64,000 nucleotides of DNA from Heligmosomoides polygyrus polygyrus (lineage: Eukaryota; Nematoda; Chromadorea; Rhabditida; Heligmosomidae), in the NCBI GenBank assembly GCA_947396885.1, contig OX377203.1, positions 21,889,253 to 21,953,252 of the forward strand, read 5' to 3'. The notes beneath the pieces were generated by a model. The model did no database searches. It saw nothing but the letters and a program-made list of their open reading frames with translations, and had not been told where the DNA came from. Of this stretch, positions 34,301 through 44,804 are shown piece after piece. How positions within the stretch are numbered: the first letter of the stretch is position 1; each line of letters starts with the position of its first letter. The position numbers were made by a program, and so were the translations under genes.

Positions 34301-37300
34301 CGGAATCCAATCTATGACGACTCTCGTCCAGCGGGTGTCTGCGAATCGCATTACGTGGCCGGCCCACCTAATTTTCGACGACTTGGCCCACATGATCTTC
34401 GAACATCGGCGAAGCTCACTTCTCTCACTTGCGTGAGTCGTGTCACTCGGAGCATCGTCCTCTCGATTCCACGCTGCGCGACGCTGATGCGTGTTCATCC
34501 TGCTTTCGTATAGCCCAGGTCTCTGAGGCGTATGTTAGGGCAGGAAGAACAGTGGAGTCGAATAGGTGGGCACGGAGTCGGACGTTCTTCGTCTTCTTCA
34601 CGACTTCTTCGACGCTCTTGAAAGCTCCCCAAGCCGCTCGTTTCCTCCTGCTCAGCTCTGGTGCTAGGTCGTTGGCCATGTTGAATTCGCGACCCAGATA
34701 CACATTGCTGGAGCATTCGGAGATGTTCGTCCCGTTGAGCGAGAATGGGGCATCAGAAACCCATCCGTTCTTCATGAACATCGTCTTCGTAAGATTCAGC
34801 TGCAGTCCAACGCTTCCACATACACGATCGAAGTCGGCCAGCATTCGTTCCGCCTGACTGATGCTCGGTGTTATGAGCACGATGTCGTCAGCGAAGCGAA
34901 GATGGTGCAGTTGCCGGCCGTCGACCTTCACTCCCATGTCTTCCCATTCTAGTTCGCGCATGACGTTTTCGAGGGTGGCGCTGAAGAGCTTCGGGGATAT
35001 GGTATCCCCTTGTCGAACCCCTCTAGTCACGTCAATGACGACGTCGTTGTAGAATGGTGAGATCTTGGTCGTGAATCCACTGTACAGCTCTCGAAGGACC
35101 CTGATGTACTGAGTAGGAACGCTCTGGGTGAGCAGGGCTTCCATGACCGCTTCAGTCTCGACGGAGTCGAATGCCTTCTTCAGGTCGATGAACGTAAGGC
35201 GTTGGTGTCCTCGTCAACACGCACTTGGCCATGAACATCGATTCGTACGAGTCTCTGACAAGCCGAATCGGACGTCTGCGACTGAAGCGATGTGGCTCCG
35301 TGCCAGCCTTGACTGTGTTCGTCGCGTATGCCCCAACATCCGACTACGACGACGAAGACGTCGAGGCCTTCTACGTGGAGCTGGAGAAGTTCTATAAGGA
35401 AGATCACACCTTCTACAAGGTGATCGTCGGCGACTTCAACGCCAAGATCGGGCCACGATGGTCGCCGGAAGAACTTCACATCGGAACCCACGGTTTGGAG
35501 TGGAGCGAGCAAGGTGAAAGGCTGTCTGAGTTTATCATGTCGACCAAGACCATCCATGGAAACTCGCAGTTCCAGAAGCCTCCCTCCCTACGATGGACCT
35601 GGGAATCCCCCGGTGGCCAGTTCCACAACGAGATCGACCACATCATCTTCAATCGCAAGTATTGCCTGACCGATGTCTCCGTTGTCCCCAAGTTCTACAC
35701 GGGATCGGACCACCGCCTCCTTCGCGCGAGGTTCCGCTTTTCGCGTCAAGGAGAGAAGGCCGCGAAGTTCAAGAAGAGGAATCCCAGAACGACCATCAAC
35801 TGGGATCTCTACACCTCTCTTGTCGGCCTTTGGGAAGATGCCGTCATGGACAACGTCGACGAGGAATACGATCGCTTCTGCACCATCTCCACGATAGTGC
35901 TAAGGGAGCCGAGAGCTTAAAGACCACCAAGAGACGCCTCTCTCCGGAAACTCTCGAGCTGATACGCCAGCGTGGAGCAGCACGAGCGTCAGGCAACTAC
36001 CAACTGACGTCCGAGCTTGCAAAGCTATGCAGAGCGGCGATAAAGGAAGATCTCAAAGAGAGAAGGGCGGAAGTGTTGGCTGAAGCAGCAGAGGCAGGGC
36101 TGAGCATCCGCAATGCCCGCCGGAACTTCGCCAACTTCAAGACCAAGATGACCGCTCTCCGACGTCCTGACGGAACCATCACCTCTTCCAGAAGGACCAT
36201 GGAGAAAGTCATCCACGACTTCTACTCCGATCTCTTCGATAGCCACGTCCACCTGCCCCCATGCCATCTTCCGCAGGATGGATACGTCGTCCCCTCTGTT
36301 CTCTCTTCCGAAATCCGACACGCCATCTCGTCGGTGAAGAAACGTACAGCACCCGGTTCTGACAGGATCAGAGCTGAACACCTGAAGAACCTCCGGCCAG
36401 CGCTCATCAACACCTTGGCGCGGCTCTTCACACGCTACCTGTCCGAATGCAAGGTTCCATCTCAGTGGAAGACCAGCAAGACCGTTTTGCTGTACAAGAA
36501 GGGAGACGTGCACGACATTGGCAACTATCGCCCGATCTGCCTGTTGTCCGTAGTCTACAAGCTGTTCACTCGAGTCATCCTGAATTGGATTAGTAGAAAG
36601 CTGGACGAAGGACAGCCATGCGAACAAGCAGGATTTCGGAGAAGATTCAGCACGATCGACCACATACACACCATTACGAAGCTCATCGAAGTGTCGCGAG
36701 AGTACAAGCTGCCGCTCCGGGAGGTAGAAAGCGTAATAACAACGAACTAATATGTGCAGAAACATTGACAGTACGCGGACTCATACTCAAAACCTCGACA
36801 CTGCCCCTATGAGACGGCACTCCCACCGACTGCGCCACTGTGGCACACCTCGGGGAGTCATAGGGGTTGAAGATTGTTGCTTAAACGTTTTTACACCTCT
36901 TTTTCCTGTCTTTAAAAAAGCGTTCAGCAAAAACTAACTGTAATTCTGGAGTCTGCTCACACGGCCTTACATCCTGTTAAAATAGCATCGCAAAAACTCG
37001 CTATGGTTGGGAACCGTTCCTTGTTAGAAATCAATTTTTGTATCATATACCAATTATATGATATAAAAAATTTAATTCCTTGTAAAACTCAACCTTTATA
37101 TCACATATCAGACGAATAGTGGCACTGGATAAATGGATATAGTAGGTTAAACTTCTCAAAACGGTTACCATGCCTTTTCACCCTTTATCGCATTCTTGCG
37201 TTTTGTACTCCAAAATGGGTTTTGATCTCCATGCGGCACACAAGCGCAACCGCTTCCTAACTTTTTAGGATCGTGCGATTCCCACTTCGAAGTAGTTTAA

Positions 37301-39544
37301 TTTGCCAGCGGCGTCTTCTGGTTTTCTGTTATAGCAGCCCACACTATCAGTCTTTTGGAAAACCATTTTTTTCAAACACAAACAAATTTTGTGACGATCT
37401 TCCTTTTCCGAGTGTGCCTTTGATTGGATCTGAGAAGCTGGCGATCTATCTTACCATTGCGTGCGGCTTCGATCGTGAAAAATTTCTCATCTGTCCACAG
37501 CACATCATCGACGCTGCGCACAGCGGAATCAGTGAAACCAAGATTTGGAGCCTGCGTAAAAGCTAAGTGAGGTCACTTCGAAGCATTCTGTGAAATCCAT
37601 CCTACATGTTGGTGATCATTTCGAACAATAATAAAATTAAAAAATCTCGCGTATTATTAAATATGACGTTTTCTCGACGACAGTACTTAATGGCCACCCA
37701 AGCATCCTTTCTAAATCCGGAAGCTCGCTGCACGACGTATGTGAAGCGTCTTCTGAACCGGGACGCGGCTGCACATTATCCATCCATACCTCTTGTATCA
37801 AAATACAGAATCGTGTGGGAAAAGAAAATTGACTACCCGATTCGTATCGATTTTAGTTTACTAATTTTAAGCGAAGACAAAATGAAACTGAGTTGCGGTA
37901 TGCTTCGCCTGCCAAGTACATGTAATGGATTTAGTGCTCTGAACGCACACCTGAACCTTGCAACGAATTCGGCTCGTTAGCTGGTATGAACGCTAGCGTT
38001 TCACCCTTGTTAACAAACATTGTAGCATTTCCATTCGCTCCGGCAAAACGAGGGTCTGGCTGAAAGCTCGAAAACAAGTTCTGAGGTCGGTCTAAAATTG
38101 ATGACGAAACCTAGTTTCTCTTCAAACACGTCACATGCAGTCTGATTTTTTTTATAACCTATTGACGAATTCTGTGATTTAGTGAATGAAACGCCGCTCA
38201 TAGTTGAATCGAACCTGCATTTTGAATCCATCTATTTCGACGATTTCGACAGGATCATTAGGTGAGCAACTCTGGAAGCTGAATACAAAAAAAAACGTTG
38301 CACAGCAATTCACTTAATAAGAGTGATTATTCCAAGCCAGTAGCATGTGCACATGCCTTTCCTTTTTCCCCATTCTTACACTTGTTCTTGATGAAACCCT
38401 GTTACAGCACGCAGCCGGTTCGTGTTCTAAACAACACGATTATGTCACTTAGCGACGCAGACTGCTCTGCTCTAAATAAGTCAGCAGGAATAATCAGCTC
38501 AGGAAATCTTCGTAACTGTCAAGGTACTCACATCCCTCCATAAAGGCGAAACGGAAAGAGCAACTGTTTTATCTCACACGCACTAAAAAATTTAAAAAAA
38601 AACATACACAACATAAATACAGAACTGTCACTGACTAGGTACTTCGAACCAGTTCCTGTGCTTCCATTCCACACGTGATCCTCATAATGCATCTCACTGT
38701 AGTGGTAAGCCGAGTAAAGAAAAATCATGTCTTAATTCCGTTTAAAATTCATCGTCAGACCCAACATATTCACGACGTTGTTTTTAGCCAAACTATTCTT
38801 TGGAGGAATTGCTCCAATTTCTATGATTTGCTTTTCATCTGACACTTTTAAGCCTCATCAAACTCGTCACCGAGAGCAGTGGAAGTCGAGCAATTTTCGC
38901 ACCTTGTTATGCTGATGTTGGCCGTTTTCATTGCCAACGATACTTTGATGTCGCAGTGTTAATAAAGCACCCTTGAAAGATGAGTTCTTGACCACATTTT
39001 CATATATCATGATCATTGACGTGCCTTGAAGCATCCAAAAGCCCGGCATCAGAGCTTGGCATTATCTTCGTGAGCAATAGCATCCTCCAACGTCACCCAC
39101 ATTTCTTTGTCTTTTGGCCAGAACGCTCATCGATATGTGATTATGGGTATATCCTAAATGTGTGGTATTTGTCTGCTATATATAATATAATGAAGATGGT
39201 AAAGCTAATGTTAGAAATGCTTTTTTGTCTGCTGAAGATACTTCTATACCATAACGTTAGGTGGAAAATAAATGCAGTTTAAGGAAGGTGAGTAAGCAGT
39301 TATGCTAAATTTGAGTTTTCACGATCAAAAGCAACTGTAAAGAGTAGATGTTGTTCCATTCCATTTCCACATTAAATTTATATGCGTTTCTTCTTTAGAT
39401 AATTTTACCACAGCTCTGCTGCTAGATTTAATTGTCTTTATTATGTCCGCGGTTGTTATTCTTTTTTGTATATGCGCTGCTATTTTTTTCAGCGCACTTA
39501 GAATGCATCACACAAATAAACAACGAAATAAAACACATTTATAG
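28358..39544 (+). CDS. Receptor L-domain (irld-like) transmembrane protein, gene B
   Basis: Inferred exons: 28358-28597, 28668-28741, 29634-29754, 32867-33115, 38183-38261, 38408-38523 and 39399-39544. They sum, with one base from an unseen first exon, to a whole number of codons (341 residues and stop). Two L domains: CELDGPL..., [45 protein letters not shown]; then [47 protein letters not shown] and [17 protein letters not shown]. The last exon encodes a transmembrane helix ([20 protein letters not shown]) and a short basic tail ending NKTHL. This predicts a type I surface protein without a kinase domain, as in the C. elegans irld family; ligand unknown. Introns hold a deleted mariner, a twin-primed RTE, SINEs and a Tc1-like relic. 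The signal-peptide exon was not found. Confidence 0.82.
28837..28973. repeat. SINE S1 fragment folded back on itself
   Basis: Contains the S1 tail (AAGGATAAAGGACGGCGTTA, GCATTCTACTTCTGCAGGAT) and then the same tail inverted (GGATAACGCCTTCCTTTATCC), giving a short palindromic unit in a gene B intron. Confidence 0.7.
29755..30364 (+). other. Gene B intron segment, nothing recognised
   Basis: Intron sequence before the mariner insertion; no motif recognised. Confidence 0.45.
30365..31251 (+). mobile_element. Internally deleted mariner, 887 bp
   Basis: Terminal repeats CCAGGCTGTCAAATAATTCC and CCACGCTGTCCAATAATTCT continue for about 30 bp with mismatches, and TA flanks both ends (30363-30364 and 31252-31253). 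GC content is much higher than the surrounding intron. The transposase has lost its middle part. A different mariner lineage from the one at 26887-28195, and in the same orientation as gene B. Confidence 0.9.
30531..31133 (+). pseudogene. Mariner transposase with central deletion
   Basis: Starts [19 protein letters not shown] and has the helix-turn-helix end [19 protein letters not shown], then stops. After the lost segment (the first catalytic DE region) come [36 protein letters not shown] and [18 protein letters not shown], with HDN and SDY 34 residues apart, then GRKFTNYDN and a stop after GIGDLPN. The two parts lie in different frames, with a further stop after LLP. Confidence 0.88.
31254..32866 (+). 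other. Gene B intron segment with GC-rich hairpin
   Basis: GC-rich patch at 31430-31660 contains an inverted repeat, CGGCTCCCACCACA against TGTGGTGGGAGCC (about 31557-31601). The rest is AT-rich with nothing recognised up to the L domain 2 exon at 32867. Confidence 0.5.
33557..33810 (+). repeat. SINE-like repeat S2, plus copy
   Basis: Matches 36731-36985 in inverted orientation. Shared blocks include GACAGGATGTA, GGAGTC, AACGCTTTTTTA, GTGGC(A/G)CAGTC(A/G)GT and GTAATAACAA. It contains a tRNA-like pair, GGTGGCACAGTCAGTAGG (box A) and GAGCTCGAGACC (box B-like), which suggests a tRNA-derived SINE. Confidence 0.65.
34091..36714 (-). mobile_element. Twin-primed (inverted) RTE retrotransposon
   Basis: The 3' half lies on the minus strand (34091-35196: RT palm to C-terminus). 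The 5' half lies on the plus strand (35197-36714: endonuclease to early RT), 5'-truncated at its start. The two halves meet head-on. Protein order is broken exactly where SREYKLPL ends on the plus half (36714) and [13 protein letters not shown] begins on the minus half (35196), so almost nothing is lost there. A 12-bp direct repeat CTCCGGGAGGTA (34079-34090 and 36715-36726) flanks the whole. This is the structure left by twin priming during target-primed reverse transcription. Confidence 0.93.
34443..35196 (-). pseudogene. RTE reverse transcriptase, C-terminal half
   Basis: Reads [20 protein letters not shown] (RT palm block A), [20 protein letters not shown] (block B), [14 protein letters not shown] (catalytic aspartates, near 34882-34898) and [11 protein letters not shown], then the C-terminal region. 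It ends in a frameshift around [14 protein letters not shown]. The rest of the C-terminus ([18 protein letters not shown]) is in another frame to near 34100. The deleted copy at 20802-23304 lacks these catalytic blocks. Confidence 0.9.
35225..36750 (+). pseudogene. RTE endonuclease and early RT, inverted 5' half
   Basis: Begins inside the endonuclease ([13 protein letters not shown]), keeps [11 protein letters not shown] and [12 protein letters not shown], shifts frame near 35875, then runs through [39 protein letters not shown] and [19 protein letters not shown] (RT fingers) to [17 protein letters not shown] and SREYKLPL. After that it crosses into flanking DNA and stops. About 98 codons of endonuclease N-terminus are missing. 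Confidence 0.9.
36731..36985 (-). repeat. SINE-like repeat S2, minus copy
   Basis: Inverted partner of 33557-33810, beginning a few bases after the right target duplication of the RTE. Box A-like CAGTGGCGCAGTCGGTGGG lies on the minus strand. The two S2 copies and the RTE between them form a 3.4-kb inverted-repeat unit inside a gene B intron. Confidence 0.65.
37210..37560 (-). mobile_element. Tc1-like transposase fragment
   Basis: Minus strand reads [20 protein letters not shown], the first catalytic block of Tc1/mariner-superfamily transposases (WSDEKxFTL). In a nearby frame [13 protein letters not shown] follows (cf. VWAGITxxGKTPL). The second and third catalytic blocks are absent. Confidence 0.55.
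37561..38182 (+). other. Gene B intron segment, nothing recognised
   Basis: A 124-codon open frame (37606-37980) has no recognisable similarity and ends before the next gene B exon. It is probably chance or a decayed Tc1-like N-terminus on the other strand. Confidence 0.35.
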
Positions 39545-39754
39545 CAACCATCTACCTTCGCAGGTGAGGTAGCTAGACGAATGAAATATTTCTATTTGGT
39601 TCACCTTGACGGCACTGCTTTTACCACCCTACGGGGTGGGGAGGGGGTTGCGGGAACGTTTACTCAATTTGGCCGCGCGCCTCGACCGTGGCAAGCCCGC
39701 GATGGCGCGACGAAAACGCGTACGGCTTCCAAAGCTCCGTGCGCGTGGGCTCCG

Positions 39755-39910
39755 CACTATACATTGGATCCGAATGAATCATTTTCAGATATTCCGATCC
39801 GAATCATCTAATTATCCGGCCAGCGCGAAATTGCCCTTATCTCAATCATCCAAAAATCCGTGGTACGCGAAACTGCCACTATCCAAATCACCCAATTATC
39901 CAGACCCTTA
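39755..39910 (+). repeat. 42-bp-type minisatellite, site 1
   Basis: Degenerate repeats around CCGAATCATC(T/C)AA and GCGAAA(T/C)TGCC, the same unit as at 43516-43685 and, inverted, at 59105-59200. Confidence 0.6.
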
Positions 39911-40034
39911 GTGATTCGTATAAAATCGGCTAAAATCGAGTAACGCGTTCAGTTTCCTCGCTTTATTATGAAACCGCGCACCTTGTCAAGTCAAATCACA
40001 TTCAAAACGAATTTCGCAGGCGAACCCGCTGCTG

Positions 40035-40363
40035 ACAAGGGAACTGTCTGAACGGTACGCCGGAACGGCAAGAACGAGTACTATAGGGAGAATCCCCGTC
40101 CTCCAAATAGTAACACAACATGTTTCATTTTTGCCGAATCCTTGAGGCAAACGAGCACGAGGGTGTAAAGGTTAAGAGTCCGGAGAGCAAGCTCTTCACG
40201 GCAGCGCAAGATGCCGGTATCGTGAACTGGGCGGCGCATTGGTAGAGGGTACGCCTCATGTTCGTGAGGTCTAGGGTTCGGTTCCCATGCTGCATCGTGT
40301 TTTTGCACTTTTACCATAGTATCGCATTTCCATAGAGATTTCCATATCTGAACTTGTTTTGGA
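40035..40363 (+). repeat. SINE-like repeat S3, plus copy
   Basis: About 330 bp, repeated inverted at 41115-41442. It begins ACAAGGGAACTGTCTGAACG and ends near ATTTCCATATCTGAACTTGT. It contains a tRNA-like core (40207-40290). The family is probably tRNA-derived. Confidence 0.8.
40207..40290 (+). other. tRNA-like core of S3
   Basis: Box A-like CGCATTGGTAGAGGG, a CCTCA/TGAGG stem around TGTTCG, and box B GGTTCGGTTCC in tRNA spacing. The acceptor ends do not pair well, so it is a SINE head rather than a working tRNA. Confidence 0.6.
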
Positions 40364-41114
40364 GTAAGATGTTTTTACTAGTTATTATTTGTCGACATCT
40401 CGTAATTCACCAGCAATGTCCGAAATATGCCAAATGCGATTTTGTATGAAACTTTTACTCCAACAAATTGTTCTCATTGTCAATGTAAGAAATTTTGAAG
40501 GAAAAACAAAAAACAGCGGCAGAAAGCCAGAAAAATGCTTCAAATGCAATTTATTAATGTCGGTGAGGTGAGTTCCACCAGTGTACTCACAGTGTAGGAA
40601 GGGACCACATGATCTTCAACTCAACTTGACCTACCACCTCATCGACATTGTCGCCTCTGTTGCTTACAAAGTCGCGCGGTTATAACAAGGTGCTGCCGCC
40701 AACACTGACTCTGCAATGTCTGCTAACCCTCGAGTGGTCATTCACCTACTGACACTGAAGTGCAGATCTCCACTGGATGCTATCCCTTCGAGAGACGAGA
40801 TGAAGATGGCGGAAAGGATAGCAAGTACCCTACAGGATTTCGAACTGCGACAGCTGGGAATCGACGAAGTGGAGAAGTTGGAGGTAGTGGAAGAAGAGGA
40901 CCAAGAGTTTCAACCAGGTAAGGATTGTGCCGGAGTCACGGCACACTAACCAGTTAAGGCACTATCACGTTTTCGGGAGGACAGATCGTTTCGGAGGAAA
41001 AGGTTTGGCTATACTAGAATTATTATTCTATACAAGTTGAGAACTGGGGAAAGTAGACTGTATCGCGATTCCAGGCTTGGGCTGCAGCGGAGTACCACTG
41101 GGCAGGAACTGTGA
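40364..41114. other. Spacer between inverted S3 copies
   Basis: An open frame 40716-40949 (plus) is acidic at its end (EKLEVVEEEDQEF), has a GTAAGG donor-like site after it, and resembles an exon. No family was recognised. Confidence 0.3.
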
Positions 41115-41442
41115 AGCCAAACACAAGCTCAGATATGGAAATCTCTATGGAAATCCGATAAAGGTAAAAGTGCAAGAATGCGACGTAGCATGGGAACCGA
41201 ACCCTAGACCTCACGAACATGAGGCGTATCCTCTACCAATGCGCCGCCCAGTTCACGACACCGGCATCTTGCGCTGCCGTAAAGAGCTTGCTCTGCGGAC
41301 CCTTTACCATTACTCCCTCCTACTCGTTGGCTTCAAGGATTCGGCAAAAACAAAACATGTTCTGTTACTATTTGGAGGACCGGGATTCTCCTATAGTACT
41401 CGTTCTTGCCGTTCCGGCCTACCGTTCAGACAGTTCCCTTGT
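41115..41442 (-). repeat. SINE-like repeat S3, minus copy
   Basis: Inverted copy of 40035-40363; the tRNA-like core is on the minus strand around 41190-41270 with the same CGCATTGGTAGAGG box. Confidence 0.8.
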
Positions 41443-42249
41443 GAGTCATACGTTTTCGGGTCCCACTGTGAAATAGTGTAGAAATAGTGACATTGAATAT
41501 ATTTAGCATGCTGCTGAGCGTTTCGTCGATTTTGGCATATCTTTCTTCAAATATCATGTTGCGATGCCGGTGGACAGGAAGGACAGGAATTGAGGGAGAG
41601 AAGGGGTTAAGCCCGTACTATGATCGGCACTTCGCTGTTTCACATTGATTGCGTCGGGGAGGGGAGGGGGGGGGGGGGTGTCACCATGTAGAGGTATCCC
41701 ATACTGCATTTTGTGCTGCACGAAATTAAAAATGTTGTTCTTCAACACTTACATACGCGCTGCCCGTCAATGGCTGGTTTATCTAATTTATTTGAACCGG
41801 CTACCTATGTACCAACTTCTAACGGAGGCCTTAAACTCCGCTCACGTCTTTAAAAAATCAGGCGCTTATTATTACCTTCCTACCCTTTCTTCCGCACCAA
41901 GCACCTCCCCTCTTTCTCGTTTTTTTTGGAGTTCTTGTTGTCAGTGTTTACCTACTGATAGGTGGACGACGCTTATTTCCATGGAAAATCCGCCTAGATT
42001 AGCTGTGATCGTTCTTCTGCTTTCTGCTGTTGTTTCTGTTTTTCCCTTATGTGGCACGTCGTATGACGTATTCAATAAATAATTAGATAAATACTTGTGT
42101 GCCTTCCATTTCATGAACTGTGTTAGACAATTTCTGATGTAATTCGACATTCAATTGCCTTCTTATGAATGAGAAAAATCACTGAATACATAATGACCCT
42201 CCCCCCCCCCCGACCCAGTTTGCACCATTGATAATGGCTTTTTGAAAAG

Positions 42250-43330
42250 CTCGGACCTTAGAATAATTCATCTTGGAATCAGGAATATGCGTACATTTCT
42301 CGAGAAAATCGGAAGACGGAATACGGAACGGAAAGCTCGAAAATGCGAGAAAATCGGAATACGAAACATGGAAACGGAAATGACTCAAAACTCACTACTT
42401 TGTTTAATTTTTAAAAAATGTATATATCCATAATGGTAGTGATAACTGAGTTCCCGTTAACGAATTAGCGGGAGAGGCAGCATGCGACTCTTTTTTCAGC
42501 ATCATATAACAACAAAAAATCCTTGTGTTCGTATTATTACTAAGATGAATTTTCAAACATTACTATTGTAACAAGTCGAAGTTTGTGCAAAATCTCTCCG
42601 TAAATAGGAATAAAGTATTTTGAAAGCCATAAATCCAGCTAACGAGTAAGATGCCAGAGATTTCGCCACTTATAGCAATTAACCAATCTTGTAGAATGTC
42701 CCAGATCTATCCTACAATAATTAGGAGAGTTCAGAGTTGAGATTACAGTTGTGTTCAGCACCCACGACACGACTCTCTGAATTCGCATGGGTACCATAAT
42801 ATCACTTGGCAGTAGCTGAAGTTCTGAAGCAAACTCAGAGGAGGGAGTTGGAGAGGCAAGACACCGCATGCCCTTCTCCGACTAGATCCAATGTCCTCTA
42901 TGGAGATAAATGTTAGCAACCTAAGAGTGCTTATAGAACTTCGATCTAGAATTGGTACTCCAGGACAGACCTAAGATTAGTAGGGAAAAAGATAAGCATG
43001 CTCCGGATAAGGAATTTGATTCTTGACTCATCTGCACTATTCAATAGTACATCGTTTCAAGAAAAGAAAAAAGAATCCAATTTGGTTACTGTTTGACATC
43101 AGGATGCACCACTGGTTTGAAAGCAACACAGTCACAAGTGCACAGTTAATCTCTTTCTTCAGCCTTTCGTTTATATTCGTGAATGATGGCAGTGCAAAAC
43201 AATCAGTAAGTGGTGAATCACCATTTTCGTTTCGCCTTTCGTCCCAAAAGAGAGCGGAACACGGAACGGAACGGAAGGACTCAAAAAGGCCAGAAGCCGA
43301 AATTCGGAACACGGAAACGGAAATTCCGCA
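42250..43330 (+). repeat. Dispersed repeat R5, copy 2
   Basis: Same block order as 24937-25770, with extra sequence around 42720-42900. Rich in ACGGAA(A/C)-type short repeats at both ends (42290-42390 and 43250-43325). Confidence 0.65.
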
Positions 43331-43515
43331 CTACCCTGTTTGGAATGGTCCAGCTCTTTGATGTTTTCCTCCTTGACGAGAGGCGAGAGTTTTGATACAT
43401 GCACTATTATTGTTGTTGTTAAAAGATGGGTTCCTGTTTAAGGAACGCGGTAGAGTTCTGTTAAACTGCATCTTGTGTTAACAAGTATACAGGATATCTC
43501 ATTGGAAAATCCAGA

Positions 43516-43685
43516 GTCCGCGAAATTGCAATCATTCGAATCATACAAAACTCAAGGGTCACTAAAATTACCGTTATCCGAGTCATCCAAAAATACGGGT
43601 TCATCAAAAATGCCGTTATCCGAATCATCCAAAACTCCGCGGTCCGCAAAATCGCACTTATCCGAATCATGTAGTTATCCGAAGG
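43516..43685 (+). repeat. 42-bp minisatellite, about four units
   Basis: Units start GTCCGCGAAATTGC, GTCACTAAAATTACC, TTCATCAAAAATGCC and GTCCGCAAAATCGC. Each continues (G/A)TTATCCGA(A/G)TCATCCAAAA with a period of 42 bp. The period is a multiple of three, so frames stay open across it. Confidence 0.85.
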
Positions 43686-44204
43686 TTTTCGATCGAATCC
43701 AATGCGTACTCCGCAACGATTAGTGACCGCTGAGAAATTGTCCCGCCCTTGCTGATTGTTTGCTGTTGAACCATGTTTCAGTCTATGTGTATCATTTTCA
43801 CGTCAAACTGAAAACTTTTCATACCAAATTGGACATTCTTCTAAACAGGCCTAACGGTATTGAAATCAAGCTGGGCATTTTCCAAATCGAAACGAGCTCA
43901 TGCCACGTTGAACTGGAGACTCCAAAAAGGTCAGAATAGTTTTTGTTCATGGAAACGTTTCAGAATGATTTCTTTGAAGAATTAATTTACTCAATAACTG
44001 AAGTCATTGTTTGAAATTCTATAAAATTCTCATTCTTTGAGGGAAAATAATGGTTTAAGGCTTCTCTTAAAGAGCAGAAAGGCAGTCATTTTTCGTTCCA
44101 CAAAAAGAGATTACGTCATGCCCTCGTCTAAGACGTCGCGATGTTTCGTTGCTTGATAGCAATTTCTGCTTGCATGCAATTTCACACCTGTAAACGATAC
44201 AGCA

Positions 44205-44490
44205 GGCGCGTGTAGCGCAGTCGGAGGAGGTGCGACTGTCGCGTGCAGCCGATACCAGGTTCCTGGTTCGGATTTCCCGCCCAGGCCAACCAAGCCTTCC
44301 ATCCCTCCGGGGTCGGTGAATTGGTACCAGGCTTGTCTGGGAAGGATAGAGCGCTGACTTGTTCATCGGCTGGCCACCGCAAGTCATTGTATGGCCAAAT
44401 ACGCATTCATGTCGCCTCCACGACATCCCGTAGAAGTAGAATGTGCTGGCGCATCCCAGAAGGGATTGAGTAACGCCGTCCTTTATCCTT
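44205..44490 (+). repeat. tRNA-derived SINE family S1, best copy
   Basis: The head carries box A TAGCGCAGTCGG (44213-44224) and box B GGTTCGGATTTCC (from 44265) in tRNA spacing. The body includes GGCTGGCCACCGCAAGTCAT and CTCCACGACATCCCGTAGAA. The tail GGACGG-type TTTATCC repeats end it. Five copies in the window share this layout. Confidence 0.8.
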
Positions 44491-44804
44491 ATCCTAAACG
44501 ATACAGCAAAAACAAAGAACAAGGTAAAGGACTTAGATATTTTCACTTTGATGCTTCATGTGAGCGTCATTCATATTACCAATAAACTAAAAACGCGACG
44601 AGCTAACCGACTGCATGGGGCGATCCCTATTTAGTGTAATAAGTAACTGCTGCCTTATTGCGCTTTACAACAAAATTAAATTTATTTTTTTTTCAAAAAA
44701 AATGTTTAGAAAATTTTACCCTCAGCATATCAACTAAAAAAATTTCAAAGAAAATTATACCAAAATTTCTTGAGCAAAAAGTTTCATCTCTCCTTTGGAT
44801 CTTC

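Noticed and set aside
37606..37980. 124-codon plus frame in a gene B intron
   Set aside because: No similarity; sits beside a Tc1-like relic on the other strand and is probably a shadow of it.
43786..43933. Possible exon with good-looking acceptor and donor
   Set aside because: Open and splice-like, but no similarity to any L-domain exon or other family and no phase partner nearby.
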